The notes: generated from the letters alone by a model not told the origin. 64,000 nucleotides of DNA from Rhizophagus irregularis (GCF_026210795.1 NC_089439.1:2356001-2420000), one strand, 5' to 3'; shown: positions 23,690 through 36,612, counted from the first letter of the stretch. Program-made: numbers and translations.

Positions 23690-26340
23690 ACTTTGTGCTG
23701 ATTGTGCAACAAGTAATATATATGCTTTGAAATTATAACGTGTCAATTTTCAACGAATGGTATTTCGCCGTATCTAAATTAGCAAGATCATCAAACAATC
23801 ATATGAAAGGGTGTCAAAGAATGTTTCAGAAAAAAAAAGTGACTCATCTTGACTATATATATTTGTCGTAATCTTTGCCACGGCTAAAATCGGGCTAAGA
23901 GTTGTGGCGTCACATATTTTGGCTCGGAATTAAATTTAATATCATACAAAAAAAAAAAAAAAAAAAAAAAATTTTTTCTTTAGAAATATTCTATTTATTT
24001 AAATGTTAAACAAAGAAAATTAGCCCTAAATCTATATTTGTGCATAAACAAATCAACAAATCAATTAATTTAATTATCCTAATCAGTATATCATTTTTTT
24101 TTTGTAAACAATAATAAATACGCGCGTAAATGTGATGTACTGTGTACTGTATACAGTAAATCAGTGAATTATTGAATTTGAGCGTTTTAGTTAATTATAG
24201 CGTTATCTAAAATAACTAATCGTAACAATCAATTACTAGCCTTTTATGAAACAAAGAAACACGCTTAATCAATGTTTTGAAATTGGAAAGAGAACAAAGA
24301 AAAGGACAATATATTTGTAAACAGCTAAGGATTATGAGAGTATATATAAATCAAAACATTTGGATCACAAGATAGTCAAAAATTACTCATGAATATCATG
24401 ATCATTAAGTGGGCTAAACTCCGTAAATCTTTACCCACCCCCTGATGATAAACTGGATAAAATGGATAAACTGGTAAAAAAAAATGCCTGCTGTGCCGAA
24501 TGAACCTTCCGAAACTTTTAAGGCTCACAAGGATTACTACTTATAGACTGCAATAAAAATTCAAAAAATTCAACAATATTTTTTTATTTGTTTATGGTAA
24601 GTCATTCCAAATAACCTTTTTGTGCGACTTTCGTAAGATTTTTAATTTTTGATCTGCAACAAATTATGCATCGTTATTACAAAATACTAAAAAAATAAAA
24701 GAGATTCGCCAATGAATGATTAAAAAGGAAATTTTGTATAATACATTAGGAATTTTCTTGTGGATTTCAAGTAACCCGCTAAAACCCGACGATTTTGTGA
24801 ACATTAAATGCATTATTTTGTCCCTTCCATGGAGAACCATGACACGATTGAAGAATGAATAATCTGGGGGATTAAGGTTTTGACACGTAAAATTCCTTAT
24901 TATAATCAATTTATCAATTCGTATGTAAAATCAATTAACAACACTTATTTGTTTGTTTATTACTAACAGAAAACTATGGGGAATAAAAGAAGGAGATTTC
25001 CTATTTAATTTCAATTTAATTTTGTTTACCATTTCTGTAGCGATAAAAAACTTTGCATCAATGCTGTGGAATATTTCACTCTTAAATGTATGCTAGTTTT
25101 AACGTATAAATAAAGAAATTATATATAAATAAGGAAAATTTTAATGATAAAAATGAATTTTTTTTTTATTCAAATAACTTAATTAGGGTTAACACTTATA
25201 TAATACGGAAAAATTAATGATTGACTATTTATTATCTCCTTGATCCGTGGGAAATTTATGGTAATAAATATCAATAGATAACTGAATAACGGTATATATC
25301 AGTACCATAAATTATGTATTTATTAAATACTACCAGATAAAAACTTGTGATCTTTAAAAGGTTAAAATATGACCTATTAAAAACTAAATTTTTTGAATCT
25401 AGATTTCGAACCTGTAATCCACAAATGGTATTATTAGTACTTATTTGTCTTTCAAGGAACTTAAATATACAGTAACCTTTACTAGGTTCATTTTAAAAAA
25501 TAACATAATTTGAATATTATTTTATTATAAATTATATAAATAATTGAATAATCAAATAATTCTGCCAACCACGCGTAAAATATATTTGGAATTCGGAATT
25601 TTCAGGAAAAAATGAGTTCCATTTCGGGACGGGGTAACCCGATAATGCATTATAATTCTCATTACAAATATAATTTTCATAATCATTGTGAATATATTGT
25701 CTATCAATAAATTCAACTTTATATAAAGATGGGATGAATTTTCTAGCCCTCAAAATTTACGTATGAAAAAATCGATCTTTTGGATCGTACCTATGATTAT
25801 ATCTTTTCACAATAATAAGCTTTAACATAACAATCTGTTTTACAATGTCATCAAAAAATAATTACGAACAAAGAACTTCATATGTTCAAAGGTTTAATTT
25901 AAGTAACATGAGTAACATGAGAACTAGGAGGAAACCTCAAAAACTTTGTCCAGACTGTAAGGAAACGAACGACTGCGTTAAGCTCTTATCCAATAAAGTA
26001 AATAAGGTAGAAGAAATCGTCAGCGATTTTTATAAAAATCTTCAAAAAAAAGAAGCTAAGCGAACTTCTGTATTTAACGCAAAGTTCATTTTGAATAATG
26101 TACCTTGCGAACTAGAATATGATTTATCAAAGTTCACGTTAGAAAATTTACAAAAGTTAGTGAATTTTGCGATACCAAATCACAACAACAATAATAATAA
26201 TAATGATAAGGATAATAATAATCCATCATCTGTTTAACAAATAAAATATATATTTTATTTATATAATATATGTCAAATATATCAGCAGAAAATGATAAAT
26301 ATAAATAAATAAAATCCCTTAAAAATTCATAGTTTGGATT
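23690..26340. repeat. Duplicated block C with the intact 130-aa gene
   Basis: This is the most complete of three related blocks. Its left part (23707-24105) matches block B; 24570-26340 matches block A in the same orientation. A run of about 24 A residues sits at 23948-23971. The intact gene is at the right end. Comparison with A and B identifies later insertions and deletions in those copies. Confidence 0.75.
25845..26237 (+). CDS. 130-aa CPDC-motif protein, unknown function
   Basis: An intronless frame of 130 aa that I do not recognise. It opens MSSKNNYEQRTSYVQRF, like the small FFNG/LPAG proteins. A basic stretch, RTRRKPQKLCPDCKETNDC (about 27-45), contains three Cys in a CxxC-plus-C arrangement that could be part of a metal site; that is inference. 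Residues about 46-75 are charged and could form a short coiled coil (LLSNKVNKVEEIVSDFYKNL). Then come FNAKFILNN, VPCELEYDLSKFTLE and a C-terminal Asn/Asp low-complexity tail. Broken copies exist at 15634-15940, 19043-19115 and 20225-20290. The start is supported by conservation of the upstream sequence in block A, where that ATG has mutated to ATA. Confidence 0.6.
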   Translation: MSSKNNYEQRTSYVQRFNLSNMSNMRTRRKPQKLCPDCKETNDCVKLLSNKVNKVEEIVSDFYKNLQKKEAKRTSVFNAKFILNNVPCELEYDLSKFTLENLQKLVNFAIPNHNNNNNNNDKDNNNPSSV

Positions 26341-29300
26341 TTTATGCCTTCTGATTTATAGAAGCTTCAGAATTTCTATTAATCCAAAAATAGTTCCTCA
26401 CAAAAAAAAACAAATGTATAAAATTGGTTTTATTTAATGTAACAAATAATTGTTTAAAATGCACCAATTTCGCATTAATAAATTCGACATCAATAATACA
26501 TAAAATAATAATTATAAATATGTTTTACAAATTTATACATTTGGTGTTTGGTTACTATTTCTGGATTATTTCGAATTTATTATTATTTCATTGATACATT
26601 GATTACATAAACAAAAACAATACAAAAATTGGGTTCATTTTCATTTTCAATGTTACCGAAATGGATTTCCAAAAAAAGAAATGATTTATTGTTAATAATG
26701 TATTATTATAATGAGATATTCTGTTTAAGGTGATTCATTTTAATTTCCATTTATTTAAAATTGATTCATTAATTGTAGAAAACATAAAAATGGTTCTTTC
26801 CTACCAACATATATATATATATATTAATTATAAATACTAAATTTCTTATTTCCCAATTTTAATGTTAGTATCGTCTTAAGGTTTTCTACATTATTATTAA
26901 ATTATCGAAACTATTATTATTAATATTATTACACTGCATAAAAAATTTGTATATCGTGGGAAACTCTAAAACAAATTATATAGAATATTCGAATCTAGAA
27001 CAACCCCAGGTAAAAAAATAAAAATTTGTTTGAAATATGCAAAATTCTCAACCTAATACTCATTTAGTATAAATTGAGATTGGTAGGTCAGCTGATTCGA
27101 ATGTTCGATGATTCTATTTACATTATACTAGCTTCAAGAAGAAAATTATGTAAAAATGCTAACATCATTATAACCCCAACATTAGTTGTATCATATGTAA
27201 GGGCTCAATAATTGAATGAATACCAATTAAATCTACTTTTTTACTGGGGGCGACACTTAAATTAATAGCAAATAATAAAACTTTAGAAGGTCATATCAAT
27301 TAAATGAAATTTAACCAATCAATGGCATTCCGTATTATGTATAAGTAAGCTAGAATTTTAATAATGCTCGTTACTGCATTTAATGAAAAATGCTAATTGC
27401 AACATAAATTCAAAGATTACACCATCATTTATCAACATTAATGGTTGAAAATGAATTTTTTTTTCTTTACTTCTAGAAAGTTTCATATGTATAAATGACC
27501 AATCTGAACTTTGTACAGACAATTTCACTTACTTTTAGCCCATACTATCAGAACTCTATATAGTCGGTCATTATAATATCACTATGTTGGGGTTTTTTAC
27601 GCCAAATATTTAGGTAACATATTTTTAACCAATCATTTACCTTCCGCAGGTAAAAAAAAAAAATTTAACAATGCACTGTTGCCCAAGCTTCCCCATTAGG
27701 AATGTTTCTATCTACAATATCTAGCCAAATAAATCATTTATTACGCTCGATTTTGTCTCATACTCACGTGCATTCTTACACGAAGAACAAGTAATAGAAC
27801 AAGTTGAAAAATCCGTTTTTTTTATACTTGGTAATATATTACATGTATAAAAAAAAATTCTCATCGGCATGACCAACATATTTATAATATCTAGTGTTTT
27901 TGATTGCAGATCAATGATCAGATTTGCTAACTATAAGTGTTCAAGTTCTCGCGTTATTATAAGCCAAAATTAGTAATAAGGAGGCAGTAGTTTCAACCGG
28001 CTATTGATTAATTAGTTATATCTAACAGCAGTATTAGATTACATTCGGTAAATAGATATTAAGCATAAATTAAAAAATCAATTGTTTCTAGTTTTCGGTT
28101 CAAAGCTTACATTAAAATTAAATCGATCTTTTGTTCATAGAAAATTGAATGAAGAAAAGCTTGAAATTTTTTTATATAAAGCGCTGGCAAAATCGTTGGT
28201 TAAAAATCTATGGATAATTCAAAAAAAAAATTCAAAAAAAAAAAAAAATAATGAAAATCACTCCTTTAACTAATTCTTTATTGATGACTCGCGCGTTATT
28301 AAGTATTTAGTGCGTTTGACATCATCATCTTTCTAAAAGAAACACAAAAGGCGCAGAAAATAAAAATATTTAAAATATTTTGAAAACTTCCGAGTTCCGA
28401 GTAAAACATTTTAATCCTTGGAAATGAAGTAAATTACGAAAAAAAACAAAAAAAAAAAAAATTTTTTCAAAGTGTTTAATTGGGAAGAAAAAAATTTTTT
28501 TTCCACAAACTTTTTACTATTAAAGTCATTTTTTTATTAGAAAAGATAATATTACGATTTTGCGTCGTAACAATTATTTATTTTTATAAATCTTCTAAAT
28601 AATAAATTTTGACAGATAATGTTAATGTCATTTATTTTCCATTTTATTTTAATTTATTATTCCTCCTTAAAAAAGCTTTGAAGTTCCTCCTAGTTCTCTT
28701 GTTATTATTTTATTACTAAGTATCTTTCATTTGATGACATTGAAAATTTTACCTATAAGAATTTTTTTTATATATATTTTATGATTAGGTTAACTAAATT
28801 ATTTATGTTTTTAAGATTTTGTGAAAAATTTTTTTTAATAAAGTTTATATAATCATCTAACATGATACGAGTTTAACCATTAAATATTATGATCATCCAT
28901 TCTCAGTTGAATTTTATGCACGAGCCATGCATAAGCTGATGATTGATTTTACAAGATCTTTTGTCCTCTGGGAAAATCTTTGTCGAATCTTTTTGTGAAT
29001 ATTCATTTAGTTGCTAGAAATAGCTCCTTTTTTATAAAAAAAAATGGATATATTAAAATAATTAAAATATTAAATTCCCTTTTATTGATTCGAATCTTTG
29101 CTTCGCTTTTTTTTTCATTATACTAGAATTTTTTAGTATACGCTATGATACTTATTGATAAGGCAAGAAGACTGGTAGAAGTTTGTTAAACATATGAAAT
29201 TAGGTACAACTCATTTCTAATTGGTTGAAATATTGGATACTTTTTAACTAACAAAGGAGAAAATCAATGGAAAAAAATATTTTCACTAATATCGCTGTTA

Positions 29301-31365
29301 TTTACGACATTTTTTAAAAAATTAGTAAATTAGTAGGGTTGTTTTACACTTTACGGGTGGCCTAATATTATACTGGCTTGCATAATAAAAATATAATTTC
29401 GCGTCTAGAATTTTTCACGAAGAGAAAATTTTTTTTCCTAACAAGTTATTGTTTATATCTATACTTTGTATAATTATGAAATTCATTAAATTGAGAAAAC
29501 AATATTAATTGCAAACAGCCTTTTCTAACAAATGTACATAAAAAATCTGTATAATAAATACGCAGTGATAATTAATAGTGTCATGTTAAATTGTCGTTAG
29601 CACGGTCACGTGTTGATGTTGATTGGCTATAATTCACGTGCTTGTATCTAAAAATTCAATGTTAATTTTTGGCCCGAATTATGATTTACTCGATTAAAGT
29701 TCACTACTTCATACAAAATGAAATATTCAATCGTTTTTATTAATGAAAACAAAAAGATCGCAAATCTATCTAGTACATACACCCAAAAAATATAATTAAC
29801 CGATATTTAAGTTTTATTTTTAATGCAACCTTTACTAGACATGTACAAGTCATTTAAAGGATTGAATAATAATAAAATAAAGAAAGTAAATTAAAAATAA
29901 AAACTTTTTTTCTTTAAAGTAAATAATGAATATAATTACATGTATTAAATGTTTCTTTTTTTTTATGCTTTAAGGTCCGATTTATAATTAATTTAAATCT
30001 AGAAAATTTGATTATTCCCCTTCTTTACAAATTTTAAATGCAAGTTTTCTGATAAAAAAATATTCGTCGATTTTTGTTCAATTTTTTTAAATCAGTTGGA
30101 CTTCTTACTTCAGTTATTGAAGTAAATATTGATTATATTTAAAATATATTATCAGAATGGGATTTAGACTAACAAATAGGTAATAATAGGATTGAATACG
30201 TTGTGGAATTTACGAAAGAAAGTGAGCTATTTATTTTTTTGCGCAAAAAAGCATAAGTGGAGTACATAGTGTTTCTGAAACATCAATAAATAACTAGCAA
30301 TAAGTTAAACCCTATTTGTTAAAACACACTAAGCACCTTGAATCCATCCTGTCTCTCCGTACAAAGCCCAGAGACTGCACGGGATCGTACAAAAGACTTT
30401 GCTTTTTTATTCTACTAAAACCTAATACATTCCACCCTCATGGACATTATAGTGAGAAATTCACTATACTGAAGATAATTTCTATTATATATATAAAAAA
30501 ATCTGTACTTGAATTTTTCTTCATTATAGCAAGTTATTCACTGTATAAAAGTTCGCTATAGAGAGGGTATAACAAAAATGTTAGTTAAAAAAATATATAT
30601 AACTTTTTACAAAATAGAAAAAAAAGAAAGAAAAAAATTACTTATAACTATGAATGGAGTGACAAGCGTTCCTATAAACCTACTTAGTAAAAGTGAATAT
30701 ATAAGAATTTGATTCTGCTAATTGGTGATGATTACTGGTAAGGTGTAAAGAACTAAATTATTAATTCATAAAAATTCGAAATAATATGAAAGAAAGCAAA
30801 ATTTTATCATTTCTCATTTCTGGGGTAAATTCTCAATAATATTTCTTTTAAGGAATAGTTAAAAGTATTAATTGTTTGGCTCATAAATAATTCGCTAAAA
30901 TTAGCAGGTATATCCTTTTCTTTTGGGGTTAACCTAGGCTAAATTTCCAATAAAAATAACCTCTTTACTGATAGTAAAATTTACCCTTCTAGTATGCCTT
31001 GTACATTATTGGAGAAGATACCAGTGTGGCAATACCGCAATAGCCATATACGATATAGAAGCGTAAGCAATAATACTCTTAAGATTAATTTGACGCAGGG
31101 GTACTTAGAGGCATAAATAATACTAATCGTACACAAGGTGTATATTTAAAACCATCTTACATATTAATAAAATTTGTGTTTGATTTGGTGTAGATTATTA
31201 TACGACCAATGAAATGAACCTTTTCGTTTGTAATCTTCTTTATATTTTCATATGATACATTGAAATCGCCCATGATTATTGTGTGGTAGTCTTTGTTACG
31301 AGCGAATTCCAATAAGTTGACCAAAGGAGTATAATAAGAAGAGGCCTCAGGGAAAAGAGGAACAT
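26341..31365. other. 5 kb gene-free stretch
   Basis: No supported gene. Short frames at 28082-28273 and 30316-30561 lack family resemblance. Features seen: AT dinucleotide run near 26813-26824; E-boxes near 27765, 29607 and 29633; and a weakly inverted pair near 30450-30565 (TATAGTGAGAAATTCACTAT, then GTTCGCTATAGAGAGGG) reminiscent of pogo-type ends but not closed by matching termini. Confidence 0.45.
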
Positions 31366-31566
31366 GAAATTTTTAGGTAGATCGGTCCACACATTCTCAT
31401 ATATCCTACGTGGATCCACGTAGAATTTTGTGGATCTACGCCGAAAATTCGATCGTTACCGGGTATTCGGAAAATATTGGAGCTATTCAGATTTCCACAT
31501 AATTCCACAATATTTGATGTGGATTTCCATGTGGATTTTACATGGAAAAAATTTCCTGATGAAGCA
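31366..31566. repeat. Single arm of the 12412-13015 element family
   Basis: It aligns with the right arm of the long inverted-repeat element: shared TTTTTAGGTAGATCG, GGATCTACGCCGAAAAT and AAAATTTCCTGATGA near the end. The second arm is absent, so it is a deletion derivative or a solo arm. Confidence 0.6.
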
Positions 31567-32059
31567 GAATTCGTAAATAACCGTAAGTAATAATATTACA
31601 CCGGCTAATAGCATGGAACTTGCCAAAGCCTCCGTATGAGTCAAGGAGAGTCAAATGTGAAAAAGGACAGGCGCAAATTCACCTGCTGATAGAAAAAGCA
31701 AGGCTTTAAAGAAAGCATGATTTACCAAATTAAAAGGGCCGCATTATACCCTATTTCACTTAATAAATAGTAAACTACTTTAGCTACTCCTCTATAAGTA
31801 ACCAAGCATCACAAGGATAGCGAAATCTCGTCAGGAACTATCATGTACATATGTAAAATAATAAATAATATAATTGCCTAATTCCAATTGTTTCTTGATA
31901 TTCAGAACTTTTGTCTCTACCGTAATGGTAATGTCCCTACCCATAAAAGCTCATTTCTAGTACCTTCCACCTAACACATCGACTAATAATTAAAGTAGCG
32001 CTTGAATGGGCCATAGGTTCGACTTTATGCCTCGCTTCTTCTTGGAATTAGCCGCTTGT

Positions 32060-32151
32060 CCCTATAAAAAATTTTTCAAAAAAATAATCATGTGTCTGTT
32101 TCTTAGAAAAATAATCATTTATCGGAGTTTTTTCCAGAATTTTTTATAGGG
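32060..32151. mobile_element. Miniature element, CCCTATAAAAAATT ends, copy 1
   Basis: A roughly 92-base element. The left end is CCCTATAAAAAATTTTTC; the reverse complement of the right end gives CCCTATAAAAAATTCTGG. The interior has two AAAATAATCAT copies and TATCGGAGTTTTTTCC. A related element is at 33879-34040. No clear target duplication was found. Confidence 0.55.
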
Positions 32152-32551
32152 CGTACTTCTTATCCTTTTTCGCGTGATAAGTTTTTTTTTGAGGAAAAAA
32201 AAACAAATTATCTAAATATGTTCATAATTGACTACTTTCCTTGATTAAAGTGCCCCATTTAGGTTCTTTATTTTTTATTTTTTATTAAAAAAAATTTATC
32301 TGAACAAAAAGATGTCATATGCTTCTCCTTCTGATTCTTTTTTGTTTTTCTGACTTGAATCCTTCCTCTTTTGTTTCTTGAGATCCTTACTTGACGCTTG
32401 AAAAAAATCTACAGGGGCTCTTATATGAAAACATTCATTTTTAAGAGTCAGAGATCCTTCATAATTGTTGGAATCATGATTGTTTCTTAAAGTCTATCGT
32501 GAGAAGAATATACAAATGTTTTCAAATATAAATAAATAAATATATTTTAAG

Positions 32552-33081
32552 GATTACGGTACGTTTCGCCGAAGTCAATTTCGCCGAAACCCATTTCGCA
32601 GAAGGAAAGTTTTGCTGAAGGGATATTTCGTCGAATGGGCGTTTTGTCGAATAAACATTTCGCCGAATCCTTTTCCCCGGATCATTCATTTCGTCGAAGG
32701 ACATTTCGCCGAATCTTTTTCCCCGAATTATTCTTTCGTCGAAGGACATTTCGCCGAAAATAATAGTGATTAACATAATTCCTTAATCAATACAAGAAAA
32801 TAAAAAATGTTTTTTTTTCGAATTGATGATAAAATTAATTTTCCTTTACTGTAATTAAAATAAAATGAACAAACGCAACTTGTAATGTGTAAATAATTCG
32901 TTTGTCTTATAAATCCTATATCTTCGATGAAATGTCCCTTCGCCGAAATGGCTTCGGCGAAATGTCCTTCGGTAAAATGTCCATTCGGTAAAATGGCACT
33001 TCGGTGAAACATCTTTTTGGCGGAATTGCTTCGGTGAAATGGGTTTCGGCGAAATGGACTTCGGTGAAAAGTCCGGATACC
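32552..33081. mobile_element. Mutator-like miniature element, copy 1 (530 bp)
   Basis: Flanked by 9-bp direct repeats TATTTTAAG (32543-32551) and TATGTTAAG (33082-33090), 8 of 9 identical. The left terminus GATTACGGTACGTTTCGCCG pairs with the right terminus (reverse complement GGTATCCGGACTTTTCACCG). Both arms are built from repeated TTTCGCCGAA-type units, about eleven on the left and about nine in inverse orientation on the right. The centre is AT-rich and non-coding. Long inverted ends with 9-bp target duplications are characteristic of Mutator-like elements. Other copies: 44656-44995 and 60741-61037. The minus-strand frames across it are a by-product of the repeats. Confidence 0.8.
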
Positions 33082-33090
33082 TATGTTAAG

Positions 33091-33878
33091 TACTTCTACT
33101 ATGTTATTTGAAATAACTAGTATTTTCAACCAGTTTCGGTGACCGAATCTGGATCACATAATTAATAAAACGGTTTGTTATGCCTAATAGTTTTTTGGCC
33201 CACACTTTAACTTTGACTCGCTCGCGTTAAATTAGTTTAATCCTGACTCGATAAGGCTCTTTGGATCAAAAAATCTCGAATTGACTCGCTCTGATTTGAA
33301 TTAAAACCTAATTAATGGAAGTGGGAAACATTTTGCGAAAAGAGTAATAGTTTGATCATATAGAATATTTCATTCTCTACCATTTTTAATTAATTATAGT
33401 AAAATCGTAAAAGGTGTTTATCCTTTGGCCAACGAGAAATTGAATTGATTTATTTCTTTAACGGTAAAACATAAACAAATAAATATAGATAAAGAAACAA
33501 ACCAAATTATTTTGTTTCTAACTACAGCATTTACTGTAATTTACATGATATTTGTTCCTAATAAAATTATTTATCCTATTAATAACTGAACACTAATTTT
33601 CTCTAATTATTATATTAAGTGTTAAGTCCAAACACTAACCGTTAATTATAATTTTTAGTTTTTTCGTTAATTGACAAAGAAGAAATTCATAAATACAGTA
33701 TTTATTTGTTTACTTATTTTATTTGTAGGCTGTACAATGTATTTTTTCTACGAGATTGTGATCTGTGGTTAATATCTATTATATTCGTTATATGATGTGT
33801 TGTAAGTTAACCTAAAAGAGGAAATCGATAGAATAGAATAAATTTGTGTTTTCATAGTAATGTACTTTTTTACAAATC
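33091..33878. other. Spacer, no gene seen
   Basis: An AT-rich spacer; the part at 33190-33310 contains repeated GACTCG motifs but no convincing array. Confidence 0.4.
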
Positions 33879-34040
33879 TTTATAAAAAATTTTTTAGAAA
33901 ATTAATCATTATGTCTCACATGTCGGAGCTTTTTTTTTTGGAGAAAAATGATATCAATTTGTCGGAGTTTTTTTTCTTTTTGAAATAAAAACTAGAAAAA
34001 TGATCATTTGTCGGAGTTTTTCTCAAAAATTTTTTATGGG
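33879..34040. mobile_element. Miniature element, CCCTATAAAAAATT family, copy 2
   Basis: About 162 bases with ends CTTTATAAAAAATTTTTTAG and, on the reverse complement, CCCATAAAAAATTTTTGAG. It carries three TGTCGGAG motifs, matching the TATCGGAG of copy 1, and ATGATCATT cores. It is longer than copy 1 by an internal repeat. No coding capacity. Confidence 0.55.
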
Positions 34041-35102
34041 AAAACATAAACTCTAAATGAGACAATCTGTCGATTCTTGAACCGTGAATTATTATTATTT
34101 TCTTAAATAGTTATTGATTAGATAAATAGTTACTTTTTCGTCATTTTATAAAAAGAAAAATAAAATAATAAACTCCCCGTTTTCGCGGGCGTTACAGAAA
34201 AGATTCATATAATATAAACATATATATATAATTTTTTATTGTTTTAGGTTTTTTTTTTATGATGTGAAACAGCATTGGAACTTTATAAAATCTAGACGTG
34301 TGCGTATTATTTCACCCCATAGTATGCAGCTTACACATTGATTACATAAATTTATTCTACCACAAACTATAAAACATAAATAAACAAAGAAAGAAGCTGA
34401 GAAAAAAAAATTTTTTCTTTGATCGAATTCTTATTAAAAAAAAATAGGGGATAAAATTCAGTTCATAGAAAAAATAGTGAAAGGTTTTTCTGTAAATATT
34501 ATATAGAGTAAAATAATTCTACGAGGAATTCAATTCTTGGAATGGATACCTTCATATACAACTTGAGTTCCTTGTGACACTTATTTATTACATTGCATAT
34601 TTTTTCAATGACGATAATTTTTGTATAATTTGTGTAATGCGAAATGCTTGGATTAGAAAAAAAAAAGATTGCTGTCCTCTTACAGATTTCCATTTTGCGT
34701 TAGATTTTCGGAAAAAATTTGCCGAATCAATTGATCTGATGCATTTATTTAATTCGGGTTGCCTAAAAAATCGAAAATTCCAATTTAGATAAATCTTAGA
34801 ACTTTATGAAAAGGGGGTGTTTGTGGAAAAATCTTTTTTTATAAAGTAAAATAAAATGGAAATTATATTTTAATTACTATTGAGGTAATATTCGGTCATT
34901 AAAAAATGCGAATTTTTAATAGTAACCACTAAACTTCATCTGTAATGGCTGTGATACATTATTTGTTCAAACTGCTACGAGAAAATAATTCGTTACATTC
35001 GGGTTTGATAAGGAAATTCATTTTTTAAATTATACAATTATATTGTTTTTAACATCAGTGGTCTATTTTTAACGGAAAAAAATTCGAAATGCATTCACCA
35101 AA
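34041..35102. other. Gene-free AT-rich stretch
   Basis: Overlapping opposite-strand frames at 34499-34792 have no recognisable domains. Nothing else supported. Confidence 0.4.
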
Positions 35103-35110
35103 CAACAGAC

Positions 35111-35660
35111 AGGACCCAGAAATATATATATAGGGGTCAGGTGGCGAAAAATTTTTTTACTATGAGCTGTACGCAGAGACTTTTTATATGAGTAGTACGC
35201 ATAATTGACACCTGATATTGAAAATCCTGCAAAAATACGCAAATAAAATTTCAGACATTAAGCTATTAATTATTTTATCATGGCTTCTATATTATTTATA
35301 AAACCAAATACTAATGTGAAAAATAGAATTTACCATTTTTTCAATAATATTTTTCTAAAATTTCACTTTTTAACCCTTAGAAATTTCTTTCAATTAATAC
35401 TAAATATTACAATGCGGTTAATTAAATAAGTACGTACAGTAAATATATTATATATAAGATTAGCCAAATTTAGGCCAAAAATACGCAAACTAATTTTTTA
35501 CATATAAAAATTTTGATAAAAAATACGCAATATTGATGACCTAACTATAGATGAAAAATTCTAAAATTGTACGCAAATCAAAACTTTACTCCGTCTAATT
35601 CCACTATGATGGCGACGCATCTGTGTACCCTACCCCTGTATATATATATATCTGGGTCCT
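35111..35660. mobile_element. hAT-like non-autonomous element, 550 bp
   Basis: Flanked by a perfect 8-bp direct repeat CAACAGAC (35103-35110 and 35661-35668). The left end AGGACCCAGAAATATATATA and the reverse complement of the right end AGGACCCAGATATATATATA differ at one position in 20, and both continue to AGGGGT. An 8-bp target duplication fits the hAT superfamily. Subterminal and internal TACGCAAA-type motifs recur (near 35238, 35486, 35524, 35570 and relatives near 35168 and 35206), as expected of transposase-binding sites. No transposase frame. Confidence 0.75.
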
Positions 35661-36238
35661 CAACAGACCACAAAAATAATTTGCACGAAAATTATTGAAA
35701 CCATTTAGTAATAATGCAATGTCACATTAATATGTACATCCATCTTCTTGTATTTCCCCCCCTCGTAAGTTTTACTTACAATAGTCGTCTTAACTTGGAA
35801 AAGAAAAAGTGTCCTCTTATGGCTGAAATCTTTGTTATGTATTAATCACGTGACAACATATCATTCATAATGAAACTGAATTTAATGATAATTACCAAGC
35901 GGGACGATTCCCAGATTGTTTTGTACACCGCTCTGTTCTTGTCTTTATATTAAAAATAAAAAATAAAATTACGTGATAATTTACCAGCAATAAAAAACGT
36001 TCAATAAATTATCAAAAATTCTATGTACGTTAACCCGTTTTTTTTCCTAAGAAAGACAACCAAGATCATGTAGATATTCGGCTGGAGTTTATTTACTGAA
36101 TGAGATTATTCAAAGATAATAATGGCATTTAAAAGGTTAAAAGAAAAATCCTAATATTAGTAATAATAATGAACCAGTTCGGTAATGGCCTTTGATCATC
36201 CAAATTTGTAAGTGATAAATGACAAAAACAGAAATTTA

Positions 36239-36290
36239 TATCATTTGTCATTTATTCATTCGTCATTTATTCATTTGTCATTTGAAAAGT
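36239..36290. repeat. Short minisatellite, TCATTTGTCATTTATTCAT type
   Basis: About three copies of a roughly 15-base unit (CATTTGTCATTTATT and close variants) in tandem. No gene nearby. Confidence 0.6.
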
Positions 36291-36423
36291 CTTTCAGAAT
36301 GAATACTATTATATATATATGTATAGAAAACTTTCGGTACACTAATACACTAGGAAACAGTGTCGTCTAAAGTTTTTGTTCATAGTCACGTGCCGGAGCT
36401 CGTCACTAGTGTTACACTTAGAG

Positions 36424-36612
36424 CCAATTCTGTGATTTGGCCAGAATTATGTAAAGTCAGCCAACATTATATTCGCAAATTCTGGCCGAATTTAATGTCA
36501 GCCAGCATTACGATGATTGCAAATTAATAAATCAGGCAAAAATTTAAAAGTTATCAACATTTTTATAACTCTATTCTGTGATTTCCTGTGATACAAAGAA
36601 AATCATCGCATC
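36424..36612. repeat. Dispersed repeat with GGCCAGAATTA core, copy 2
   Basis: The counterpart of 17988-18160, in the same orientation. Shared CTGTGATTTGGCCAGAATTA, GCCAACATTA and GAAAATCATCGCA-type end. No coding capacity. Confidence 0.6.

Noticed and set aside
25532-25753. 73-codon minus-strand frame divergent from the 130-aa gene.
   Set aside because: The matching sequence in blocks A and B is frameshifted relative to it, so there is no sign that the frame is conserved.
30450-30570. Possible pogo-type miniature element.
   Set aside because: The GTTCGCTATAGAGAGGG end has no matching inverted partner with a TA target nearby.
32522-33129. Minus-strand frames of 84 and 119 codons with Phe-Arg/His-Arg-Ser-rich repeats.
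   Set aside because: They are translations of the TTTCGCCGAA arms of a miniature element.
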